Positions 1 through 5,118 of a stretch of 5,134 nt of DNA are shown in pieces (position 1 is the stretch's first letter; each line of letters starts with the position of its first letter). Under the pieces are notes generated by a model. It worked only from the letters and a program-made list of their open reading frames with translations, was not told where the DNA came from and searched no databases. The stretch comes from Richelia sp. UBA3308. Lineage in GTDB: Bacteria; Cyanobacteriota; Cyanobacteriia; Cyanobacteriales; Nostocaceae. The translations under genes and the position numbers were made by a program. The stretch spans positions 1 to 5,134 of the forward strand of contig DESS01000209.1 in assembly GCA_002361335.1 (NCBI GenBank), written 5' to 3'.

Positions 1-71
1 GTATTTTTATAGAGAAAAAGCCGGTGTTATATAAATAGTAGTTGTGAGAAAGAATACATAGTGATAAATTT

Positions 72-96
72 CTAGTAAGGTTTTAGGCCTTACTAG
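72..96 (-). terminator. Hairpin downstream of propeller gene A, possible weak terminator
   Basis: A perfect 9-bp inverted repeat (CTAGTAAGG at 72-80, CCTTACTAG at 88-96) flanks a 7-nt loop. It lies 32 bp beyond the stop codon of paralogue A. On the minus-strand transcript the stem is followed only by AAATTTATCAC, so the U-tract is poor. It may stop transcription weakly or protect the mRNA 3' end. The hairpin is clear; its function is inferred. Confidence 0.45.
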
Positions 97-128
97 GAAA
101 GGATGAAAATTAATCGGTGGAATGGCTA

Positions 129-1343
129 TTAAAAAGGATACCAACCGGGTTCAAAGTCTTGTAAAAACTCACCTTCAGCAATAGTACCATTCATCTTCCA
201 AATAGCATTACCTCCAGTTGTATTATTACGCCAGTAAATATCTGTTTTACCGTCGCCGGTGTAATCCCCAATCATAGGCTTCCAAGCTAAATCATTAGAA
301 GGTAGAAAAGCTTTAGTTATAATTTCTCCCCCATTCATTAACCAAGCTGTATTTTCGCCAGTTTGAATATTATGCCAAAATACATCAGTTCTACCATCAC
401 CGTTGAAATCTCCAATATAGGCTTCCCAAGCAGAACTTAATTGAGGTAAGGTTACTTGATTGAAAAGGACATCATTAAATAGGGTGCCGGTGGTAATCCA
501 AGCAGAATTTTCACCACTATCTTTATTGCTCCAGAGAATATCAGTTCGAGAATCCCCATTAAAATCACCAAAAGTAGGATTCCATGATGTTTCTATTTCG
601 GGTAATGTAAAACCAGTTGCATTAGTACCATCCATAAACCAAGCAGCATTTTCACCAGTTACCCGATGTCGCCAAATAACATCGTTTTTGCCATCATTAT
701 TGAACTCAACAATACGGTAGTCCCAATTCAAGTCAGTTGTGGGTAAAAAAGCTGCACTGACAATGTTTTTACCATCCATTAACCAAGTGGCGTTTTCACC
801 TGTTTGAGTATGCCGCCAAAAAATATCACTTTTATTATCGCCGTTAAAATCAGCAATACTAAAAGCCCAACTTGAATCAATATTTTGTACTGACTCTTCG
901 GATTGGATATTAGTACCATCCATTTGCCATATGACATTTTCTCCGGTATCTTTCTTCCGCCAGAAAATATCAGTTCTGTTATCACCATTGAAATCGGCGT
1001 AAGCAAAATCCCAAGATGTATCCACATCTTTGAGAAAGGCTGAATTTTGATTAACACCATCCCTTAACCAAACAGCAGTTTCACCGGTTTGTGGATTACG
1101 CCAAAATGTATCACTTTTACCGTCTCCATTAAAGTCTGCAACAACTGCTGCATCACTAAATATCGGATTAGGATTGGGATTTTTTGCGGCAGCTACAAAT
1201 TCTGTTTCAGTTGTTTGTGGTAGCGATGAATTGCTAACTGGCAAAATATTCTGGTCAAAAGTATTGTTTTGAAATTGGAGTGATTCTGAATATATTCCCT
1301 TTTCAGATACACCTAAAGGTAAAGATTTTTCAGTTGAAAACAT
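129..1343 (-). CDS. FG-GAP/VCBS-repeat protein, predicted seven-bladed beta-propeller (paralogue A)
   Basis: This 404-residue protein is almost entirely seven tandem FG-GAP/VCBS-type repeats. The calcium-loop motif (D/E)-(F/Y)-x-x-D-x-(K/R)-x-D starts at residues 70, 117, 165, 213, 260, 312 and 360. Each loop is followed by a W-(R/H/S)-x-x-x-(T/S)-G-(E/G)-(N/T)-x-x-W element and closed by a Trp (111, 159, 207, 254, 306, 354, 401). Seven units of 47-52 residues predict one closed beta-propeller. The DxNxDGxxD loops resemble the Ca2+ sites of integrin-alpha-type propellers. Blade 5 carries about four extra residues near 284-298, and blade 7 has TGGN instead of TGEN. Residues 1-65 are polar, end in an Asn-Pro-rich linker (about 55-60), and contain no hydrophobic signal peptide. 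The ATG is the first of the frame and has no clear Shine-Dalgarno; its leader resembles that of paralogue B. The biological role is unknown; a lectin-like or adhesive function is possible because some propellers of this fold bind sugars. The fold is well supported, the function is not. Confidence 0.93.
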   Translation of the reverse strand: MFSTEKSLPLGVSEKGIYSESLQFQNNTFDQNILPVSNSSLPQTTETEFVAAAKNPNPNPIFSDAAVVADFNGDGKSDTFWRNPQTGETAVWLRDGVNQNSAFLKDVDTSWDFAYADFNGDNRTDIFWRKKDTGENVIWQMDGTNIQSEESVQNIDSSWAFSIADFNGDNKSDIFWRHTQTGENATWLMDGKNIVSAAFLPTTDLNWDYRIVEFNNDGKNDVIWRHRVTGENAAWFMDGTNATGFTLPEIETSWNPTFGDFNGDSRTDILWSNKDSGENSAWITTGTLFNDVLFNQVTLPQLSSAWEAYIGDFNGDGRTDVFWHNIQTGENTAWLMNGGEIITKAFLPSNDLAWKPMIGDYTGDGKTDIYWRNNTTGGNAIWKMNGTIAEGEFLQDFEPGWYPF

Positions 1344-1616
1344 TGTGTTTAATTATCACTAGTATCTATATTTTTTAAATTATTTTTTGATATTTTTTTG
1401 TTACAAGTTAACATATATTTTTTTCTGAACTGTTGTTTATGATGGACATTTATGGTATCCCTTAATCAAAAATTATTTAATATCAAGTGAATCTTCAATG
1501 AAGAGCAAATATTTTTATTTAGATTTTTTCTATATTATGAACAAGAGTCATATCAGTATTGTGATAAATTTTCTATTGTTTCCATATCCGCCTTTTGCCT
1601 TCCTAGAAAGTTTATA

Positions 1617-1624
1617 GCGATCGC
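1617..1624. repeat. HIP1 octamer GCGATCGC
   Basis: This is an exact copy of the highly iterated palindrome GCGATCGC, which is strongly over-represented in many cyanobacterial genomes. Here it is intergenic. It is useful mainly as a taxonomic marker. Confidence 0.85.
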
Positions 1625-1782
1625 CACATAGTAGGATTTCTTGAAATGCGGATTATATGGTATTTAAGTGTTACTTAACCATTTTGCTGAAATATCCACA
1701 TTGCAAAGCTTGTGAAAATTAAAAGATTTAGTAGGATGCTGTAAAATACTCCCTGTTATTTTTAATAATTACAAATGTAAAA

Positions 1783-1807
1783 AAACCCGATTAAAAAAAC
1801 CGGGTTT
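1783..1807 (-). terminator. Rho-independent terminator of propeller gene B
   Basis: A 7-bp perfect stem (AAACCCG at 1783-1789, CGGGTTT at 1801-1807) closes an 11-nt loop. On the minus strand the descending arm runs straight into a tract of seven T residues before ACA. It lies 43 bp past the stop codon of paralogue B. On the plus strand there is no T-run after the stem, so it should act only on minus-strand transcription. This separates paralogue B from paralogue A as transcription units. Confidence 0.85.
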
Positions 1808-1850
1808 GGGGAATCTTCAAGAATAATTGAGGAATAGAAAAAACAAACTA

Positions 1851-3056
1851 CTAACTAACAACCCATTCATTACCAAGTGATGGTAGATTTTCTTGAACAA
1901 GATTCTCACCATCTATCCGCCAAATAAGATTCTCACCAGTTTGAGTATTGCGTCCAAAAACATCTGTATCGCCATCATTATCGAAATCGCCGATGCTCAA
2001 ATCCCATTCAGTACCAAGAGATGGTAATTCAATACCAGTAGCATTAGCACCATTCATAATCCAAGCACCGTTTTGTCCGGTTTCCCGATTGCGCCAGAGG
2101 ATATCCATTTTGCCATCAGCGTTAAAATCACCGATAATCGAATCCCAACCAGAAGAACCCAAACTTGGTAAATCAGACGCTGTAACATTTGAACCCCACA
2201 TTGACCAAAGTTTGGTTTCGCCAGTACTCTCATTTTGCCAGAGAATATCGGTAGTAAAACTACCATCGAAATCACCTAAACTATATTTCCAACCTGCACC
2301 AAATGTTTCTAAATTAGTCTGTTGTGCATTCAAGCCATTCATAAACCAAATAGCATTTTCACCGGTTTGCTCGTTATGCCAGAAAACATCGGTATTGAAA
2401 TTAGGGTTGAATTCACCAATTTCATAAGTCCAAGATGTATCTAATGTGGGTAGAAACTCTGCACTACTAACATTCACACCATCCATTAACCAACCAGCAT
2501 TTTCACCGGTTTGAGAGTTACGCCATAATACATCAGTTTTACCATCGCCATTGAATTGTCCAATGTTATAATCCCACTCAGTACCCAGAGTGTTTAAGGA
2601 AGCTTCAGATAGAATTTGAGCGCCATCCATCAACCAAATAAGGTTTTCCCCGGTGTTTTGATTGCGCCACATTAAATCGGTTTTATCATCGCCGTTAAAA
2701 TCGCCAATTTTATAATCCCATTCTGTACCTAGGCTATTAATCATAGCACCAGTTGGATTAGCGTCATCCATTAACCAAATAGCATTTTCACCGGTTTGAG
2801 AGTTACGCCAAAGTTTATCTTGTTTACCATCTCCATTAAAATCCGCAATTACTGACGGATCGCTTATATAAGGGCTAGGGCTAGAGTTCTGTTGAGACTC
2901 AAATGATGAAGTCAAAGCTTCATTATTAAATGACTGTGATGAACCTGTTAAATTTAAAGTTTCTAAATCATACCCTGAAGTATTAATATTATTTGGGATT
3001 GTCGCAGATTGTAATGTACTTGTACTTATCTCTAAGGGATTTGTAGATTCCAACAT
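1851..3056 (-). CDS. FG-GAP/VCBS-repeat protein, predicted seven-bladed beta-propeller (paralogue B)
   Basis: This 401-residue paralogue of the next gene on the same strand has the same layout. Residues 1-66 form a Ser/Thr/Asn/Gln-rich leader without signal peptide or membrane segment. Seven repeats follow, with calcium-type loops starting at residues 72, 119, 167, 215, 262, 310 and 357 and spaced 47-48 apart. Each repeat holds a TG(E/Q)(N/T) element and a closing Trp (113, 161, 209, 256, 304, 351, 398). Loops 1, 2, 3, 6 and 7 keep most acidic ligands. Loop 4 (EFNPNFNTD) and loop 5 (DFDGSFTTD) have lost central ligands and probably bind Ca2+ weakly or not at all. In blade 7 the usual Trp after the loop is Gly368. 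The protein ends with the last blade, leaving no tail for a sorting domain. The DNA immediately before the ATG resembles that of paralogue A, supporting duplication of the whole gene. A strong terminator lies just downstream, so it is probably transcribed alone. Ligand and cellular location are unknown. Confidence 0.93.
   Translation of the reverse strand: MLESTNPLEISTSTLQSATIPNNINTSGYDLETLNLTGSSQSFNNEALTSSFESQQNSSPSPYISDPSVIADFNGDGKQDKLWRNSQTGENAIWLMDDANPTGAMINSLGTEWDYKIGDFNGDDKTDLMWRNQNTGENLIWLMDGAQILSEASLNTLGTEWDYNIGQFNGDGKTDVLWRNSQTGENAGWLMDGVNVSSAEFLPTLDTSWTYEIGEFNPNFNTDVFWHNEQTGENAIWFMNGLNAQQTNLETFGAGWKYSLGDFDGSFTTDILWQNESTGETKLWSMWGSNVTASDLPSLGSSGWDSIIGDFNADGKMDILWRNRETGQNGAWIMNGANATGIELPSLGTEWDLSIGDFDNDGDTDVFGRNTQTGENLIWRIDGENLVQENLPSLGNEWVVS
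2496..2810. repeat. Near-identical DNA in blade-coding units of propeller B
   Basis: A 30-bp stretch beginning AGCATTTTCACCGG is identical at 2496-2525 (blade 3) and 2781-2810 (blade 1), encoding the NSQTGENA region in both. A further 14 bp (CATCCATTAACCAA) matches just before each copy, after a 2-bp difference. A 26-bp part of the blade-1 copy (2773-2798) is also identical at 2344-2369 in blade 4. Most other blades share protein motifs but are divergent in DNA, so these tracts suggest recent unit duplication or gene conversion inside the gene. Confidence 0.75.
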
Positions 3057-3262
3057 TGTTTTTATTAATTACCGGCTTTCATTTATCTTTTATCTCTGTT
3101 TTTGGGAAGATTCTGTTAATTTGGAACATCTACTATTTTTTTCAAATGTTGCCAAAATATACTTTTTTTAGTTGACGAAGCTCTAATTATTTTTTCTAAA
3201 AATACAACTATTATTAGTTATATTTAAATCTAAAAGTTTATAGTAAACAATATGTTCAAGGT

Positions 3263-3311
3263 GAATTTAGAATTTAGAATTTAGAATTTAGAATTTAGAA
3301 TGAAGAATTTA
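3263..3311. repeat. Heptanucleotide tandem array (GAATTTA)x7, STRR type
   Basis: Seven consecutive 7-bp units are visible: five perfect GAATTTA copies (3263-3297), one variant GAATGAA (3298-3304) and one more perfect copy (3305-3311). Short tandemly repeated heptamers like this are typical of intergenic DNA in heterocystous cyanobacteria. The array is about 210 bp upstream of the propeller B start codon and about 130 bp downstream of the acyltransferase stop codon. No function is evident. Confidence 0.92.
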
Positions 3312-3320
3312 TAATTATTA

Positions 3321-3341
3321 CCCCATCGATGAATCGAGGGG
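3321..3341. repeat. Strong bulged hairpin next to heptamer array
   Basis: CCCC (3321-3324) pairs with GGGG (3338-3341), and TCGA(T) pairs with (A)TCGA inside, with one unpaired A at 3325 and a small TGAA loop. It lies about 100 bp downstream of the acyltransferase stop. On the minus strand it is followed by TAATAATTAT rather than a U-tract. On the plus strand a T-rich tract follows about 9 bp later, but no gene points into it. It may be a weak terminator or 3' stabiliser of the acyltransferase mRNA, or a mobile-element or REP-like palindrome. Confidence 0.5.
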
Positions 3342-3442
3342 CTTGAGTTTGTTTTTCTCCACAGATTATTGATGGCTTGTATCCAGTTTATTTTCCGGTC
3401 AATATATCTGGTAGTTAATTGATAAAATCAAGTTATCATCAA

Positions 3443-4660
3443 TCATGTATCAATTAATGATTTACGATTTTGATGAAATTTCCATTTTGAGAAAGGTAAT
3501 TCAACTAAGTAGTAGGTAACTGTTGATAGTACTGTTGATAAAATCAATGTTGCTGTTAATCTGATATAAAAAGCTTCTATGGGTATTTCTGAATTGAAAA
3601 TATCATAAGTTCTGGCAATAATCGGCATATGCCAAATATAAATACCGTATGATAAATTACCAAAGACTTCTAATATTCTCAGAGGATTTTTTAAAATAAC
3701 GCTGAATGATAATTTTTCATGTTTAGTAAAATCGTCATAAATATCTTTTTCAAAAGCGAATATAAAAAATGAAGTAATAATTGCTGTTAATGGTTGTAAT
3801 ATCAAAATTGTTGTTAATGTTCTCCAACCGCCGCTACGATTTGGTAAATTCCATAGTTCTTGATGATATAGATGATGTGCGGTAAATAAATACAATAAAA
3901 TTATCAGTATTACAGCAAAGAGTTTAATCATTAGTGATTTGCTTTGATTTAGGTTTGGTTTACGGTGTTTGAGAAATAAATTTACTAGAAATCCACATAA
4001 AAACAAATCTAAATTGGTAATTAAGGGAGTATACCAATATTTAAATGCATATCCCATTTCTTGAGTAATTTGGTTGTGAAAACTTATCCAGAGTAAACTT
4101 CTCACAATCAAAATGCTTAAAATTATTAAAAATCCAGCAATAAATAGTTTTTTGTGACTATTTAAACGATTTTGAATCAAACTAAAAATAAAAGGTAAAA
4201 TTAAATAAAATTGTACTTCTGTTGATAAAGACCAAAATACATCATTAAATTTGATAGCTTCAAAACTAATATATGGATGATAAGTAAAAGTACATAATCT
4301 TAATAGATAACCCCAGTTAGAAAATTTAAGTACTTCTGGATAAACAAATATAGATAAAATTAATACGGCAAAATAATACAACGGAAAGATTCTCAAAGCA
4401 CGATTTCGCCAAAAATTGATAATTCCTGTTATATCAAAATTGTAGCGTTTTGTATAAAAAGCCTTCCCCATCAAATAACCCGATAAAACAAAGAAAATCC
4501 AAACTGCGATCGCACCATGACTAAACATTAACCAACTCAAATCAATATCGTTGTAAATAATTGATTTTCTCGGTGGAGCACAATGAATTGTTACTACCAT
4601 CAAACAGCCAAAACCCCGTAGAGCCAATAGTGCATCTAAATGATTTTTTTTATTTGTCAT
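3443..4660 (-). CDS. Membrane acyltransferase, acyltransferase-3 (OafA/YrhL-like) family
   Basis: This 405-residue polytopic protein has the hallmarks of the acyltransferase-3 family, which moves acetyl or other acyl groups across or at the inner membrane onto glycans such as O-antigen, exopolysaccharide or peptidoglycan. The N-terminus has LDALLALRG with the R-x10-H motif (Arg15, His26). Further family signatures are FFVLSGYLMG (56-65), RNRALRIFPLYY (85-96), WSLSTEVQFYLILP (143-156), SYGIYIWHMPI (337-347) and a closing VELP (386-389). About ten hydrophobic segments are visible, near 11-27, 49-65, 92-107, 151-162, 171-192, 213-230, 243-261, 282-303, 334-348 and 366-387. Length is normal for the stand-alone family, with no fused SGNH domain. 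The ATG is forced: in-frame TAA codons lie just upstream, and LxALRG needs this N-terminus. No Shine-Dalgarno is present because a heptamer repeat runs right up to the start codon. Substrate cannot be told from sequence; a surface or secreted polysaccharide is the likeliest target. Confidence 0.95.
   Translation of the reverse strand: MTNKKNHLDALLALRGFGCLMVVTIHCAPPRKSIIYNDIDLSWLMFSHGAIAVWIFFVLSGYLMGKAFYTKRYNFDITGIINFWRNRALRIFPLYYFAVLILSIFVYPEVLKFSNWGYLLRLCTFTYHPYISFEAIKFNDVFWSLSTEVQFYLILPFIFSLIQNRLNSHKKLFIAGFLIILSILIVRSLLWISFHNQITQEMGYAFKYWYTPLITNLDLFLCGFLVNLFLKHRKPNLNQSKSLMIKLFAVILIILLYLFTAHHLYHQELWNLPNRSGGWRTLTTILILQPLTAIITSFFIFAFEKDIYDDFTKHEKLSFSVILKNPLRILEVFGNLSYGIYIWHMPIIARTYDIFNSEIPIEAFYIRLTATLILSTVLSTVTYYLVELPFSKWKFHQNRKSLIDT
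4506..4513. repeat. HIP1 octamer GCGATCGC inside the acyltransferase gene
   Basis: This is an exact GCGATCGC palindrome within the coding region, covering the codons just before the FFVLSG motif (Ala-Ile-Ala-Val stretch, residues 50-53). It supports a cyanobacterial origin and indicates that the acyltransferase gene is at home in this genome rather than very recently acquired. Confidence 0.85.
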
Positions 4661-4702
4661 TAGTTATTAGTTATTAATTATTAGTTATTAGTTATTAGTG
4701 GT
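4661..4702. repeat. Heptanucleotide tandem array (TAGTTAT) abutting the start codon
   Basis: Six 7-bp units run directly from the acyltransferase ATG: TAGTTAT twice, TAATTAT, TAGTTAT twice, then a degenerate TAGTGGT. On the minus strand the unit reads ATAACTA and ends one base from the start codon. The array therefore occupies the whole place where a ribosome binding site would be. The units bring TAA stops into frame, which fixes the start. Differences in copy number between strains would change leader length in 7-nt steps. Confidence 0.92.
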
Positions 4703-4722
4703 TAGTATTTAAGTTTATTTCT

Positions 4723-4747
4723 GTATAAAATTGTTGCCATATTGGCA
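4723..4747 (-). promoter_or_regulatory. Possible promoter/operator of the acyltransferase gene
   Basis: On the minus strand a -10-like TTATAC (4728-4723) lies about 60 bp upstream of the start codon. Just upstream of it is a dyad TGCCA-TAT-TGGCA (4735-4747), which would sit between the -10 and -35 boxes, where repressors often bind. The expected -35 position reads ATACTG and is a poor match. This is a weak call based on position and symmetry only. Confidence 0.25.
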
Positions 4748-4767
4748 GTATAAGTATTTTTTAAGTT

Positions 4768-4814
4768 GTATTAACCACAGTCACATATATTTATTAAGTA
4801 AGTGGTTGTAATAC
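4768..4814. repeat. Interrupted inverted repeat GTATTAACCAC / GTGGTTGTAATAC
   Basis: The 11-bp arm GTATTAACCAC (4768-4778) is matched in reverse complement by GTGGTTGTAATAC (4802-4814) apart from two inserted bases. The spacer is 23 bp. A third, partial copy (GTGGTTAGTATT) begins at 4698 inside the end of the heptamer array. It could be a regulatory dyad or an end of a small element. The right arm overlaps the start of the GC-rich island. Confidence 0.35.
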
Positions 4815-4932
4815 CAATACTGGGCGGAGGCTGCGCGGGGAGCGCCCTCCAAAAGGCTATGGTGGGGCTACCCAAACAAAACCCACCGGTGGAGTGGGTT
4901 AAATTCGGCGCATCTTTATAAAGAAATGGTAT
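4811..4932. repeat. GC-rich palindromic island, possible non-autonomous element
   Basis: A GC-rich block (about 4821-4910) stands out in otherwise AT-rich DNA. It holds GGGCG (4822-4826) pairing with CGCCC (4843-4847), an alternative GGAGG/CCTCC pair (4826-4830, 4846-4850), and a perfect 7-bp stem AACCCAC/GTGGGTT (4880-4886, 4894-4900). The last stem overlaps the 10-bp palindrome CCACCGGTGG (4883-4892). The block is bounded by short inverted termini ATACCA (4811-4816) and TGGTAT (4927-4932). This resembles extragenic palindromic or MITE-like elements common in cyanobacteria. The boundaries are my guess, and no target-site duplication is clear. Confidence 0.4.
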
Positions 4933-5055
4933 AAGCTCCAAGATATTAAATTTCCCTCATCTACACTTTGGGCAGAGGAAATATTAAGGCTACATCAGTT
5001 TTTATTATCCGGAAAACTACTTAAATTTAATTATGAACTACATGTAAATATTTAA
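4903..5055 (+). pseudogene. Possible gene remnant, about 50 codons, no start codon
   Basis: The frame is open from after TAA (4900-4902) to TAA (5053-5055) and lacks any ATG, GTG or TTG. From 4927 its translation looks protein-like: WYKLQDIKFPSSTLWAEEI, then a leucine-rich amphipathic stretch with LRLHQFLLSGKLL, ending FNYELHVNI. An ATG at 4926-4928 lies one base out of frame and meets TAA after two codons, as might follow a small indel at an old start. The GC-rich palindromic island touches its left end, which would fit interruption by an element. I do not recognise the family. It could equally be a chance open frame. Confidence 0.28.
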
Positions 5056-5064
5056 GTTATTTTA

Positions 5065-5078
5065 CCGAAGCGCTTCGG
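5065..5078. repeat. Perfect 14-bp palindrome CCGAAGCGCTTCGG
   Basis: The 14-bp sequence is its own reverse complement and GC-rich, standing 12 bp upstream of a heptamer array. Similar GAAGCGCTTC-type palindromes occur as extragenic repeats in cyanobacterial genomes. It lacks a T-tract on either side, so a terminator role is unlikely. Confidence 0.6.
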
Positions 5079-5090
5079 GCAAAAGTAGCG

Positions 5091-5118
5091 AAGTAATAAG
5101 TAATAAGTAATAAGTAAT
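5091..5118. repeat. Heptanucleotide tandem array (AAGTAAT)x4, STRR type
   Basis: Four perfect 7-bp AAGTAAT units are followed by a decayed AAATATT. This is the third different heptamer family in the window. It lies 13 bp from the 14-bp palindrome and close to the window edge, so its gene context to the right is unseen. Confidence 0.92.

Larger units (their letters stand above)
1344..1850. other. Intergenic region between propeller genes B and A
   Basis: This 507-bp AT-rich gap has no credible gene. It holds the terminator of paralogue B at its right end and one HIP1 octamer. There is a short dyad, GTTA-CAAGT-TAAC (1400-1412), 57 bp upstream of paralogue A, and a hairpin TTAAGT-GTT-ACTTAA (1664-1678). 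The 5' leader of A, read on the minus strand, ends in ATAATTAAACACA before the ATG and resembles the end of the leader of B. It contains no AGGAGG-like site. Several AT-rich hexamers near 1352-1370 could pass for a -10 box, but none has a convincing -35 partner, so I do not call a promoter. The dyad at 1400-1412 is the best operator candidate, but it is only 4+4 bp. Confidence 0.6.
3057..3442. other. Intergenic region between acyltransferase and propeller gene B
   Basis: This 386-bp gap holds no credible gene. From the acyltransferase side it contains a 6-bp AT-rich dyad TGATAA/TTATCA (3420-3438), a strong bulged hairpin (3321-3341), a heptamer array (3263-3311), and then about 200 bp of AT-rich leader upstream of paralogue B. 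In that leader, on the minus strand, a TATATT box (3161-3156) and a TTGGCA hexamer (3154-3149) are visible. Neither has a good partner at the right spacing, so no promoter is called. Just before the start codon the minus strand reads TAATTAATAAAAACA, similar to paralogue A, with no Shine-Dalgarno. Confidence 0.6.

Noticed and set aside
460..720. Plus-strand open frame of 86 codons
   Set aside because: It lies wholly antisense inside propeller gene A. Its periodic Ser/Pro-rich translation is the reverse reading of the blade repeats, not an independent protein.
779..1060. Minus-strand open frame of 93 codons in another frame
   Set aside because: It is a frame-shifted shadow of blades in propeller gene A, with no independent motif or start signal.
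60..1575. Shared GTGATAAATTT at 61-71 and 1561-1571
   Set aside because: An 11-bp match in AT-rich DNA of this length is expected by chance, and the flanks do not align well.
1537..1617. Small 26-codon ORF starting ATG AAC AAG
   Set aside because: It has no ribosome binding site, codes for an ordinary hydrophobic run and lies in AT-rich spacer where such frames are expected by chance.
2054..2275. Minus-strand open frame of 73 codons
   Set aside because: It is a shadow of blades 5-6 of propeller gene B in another frame.
1948..2427. Plus-strand open frame of 159 codons
   Set aside because: It is antisense to propeller gene B. Its length is explained by the repeated codon pattern, and its translation shows only the mirrored repeat period.
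1851..3056. Integrin-like or RTX adhesin with secretion tail
   Set aside because: No GGxGxD nonapeptides, membrane anchor or C-terminal extension beyond blade 7 is present in either propeller protein.
3172..3205. Plus-strand TTGACG as a promoter -35 box
   Set aside because: No -10 box matches well at 16-18 bp (a TAAAAA lies at 19 bp) and no plus-strand gene lies downstream.
3263..3311. CRISPR-like array
   Set aside because: Units are 7 bp and directly adjacent with no spacers, so this is a simple tandem repeat.
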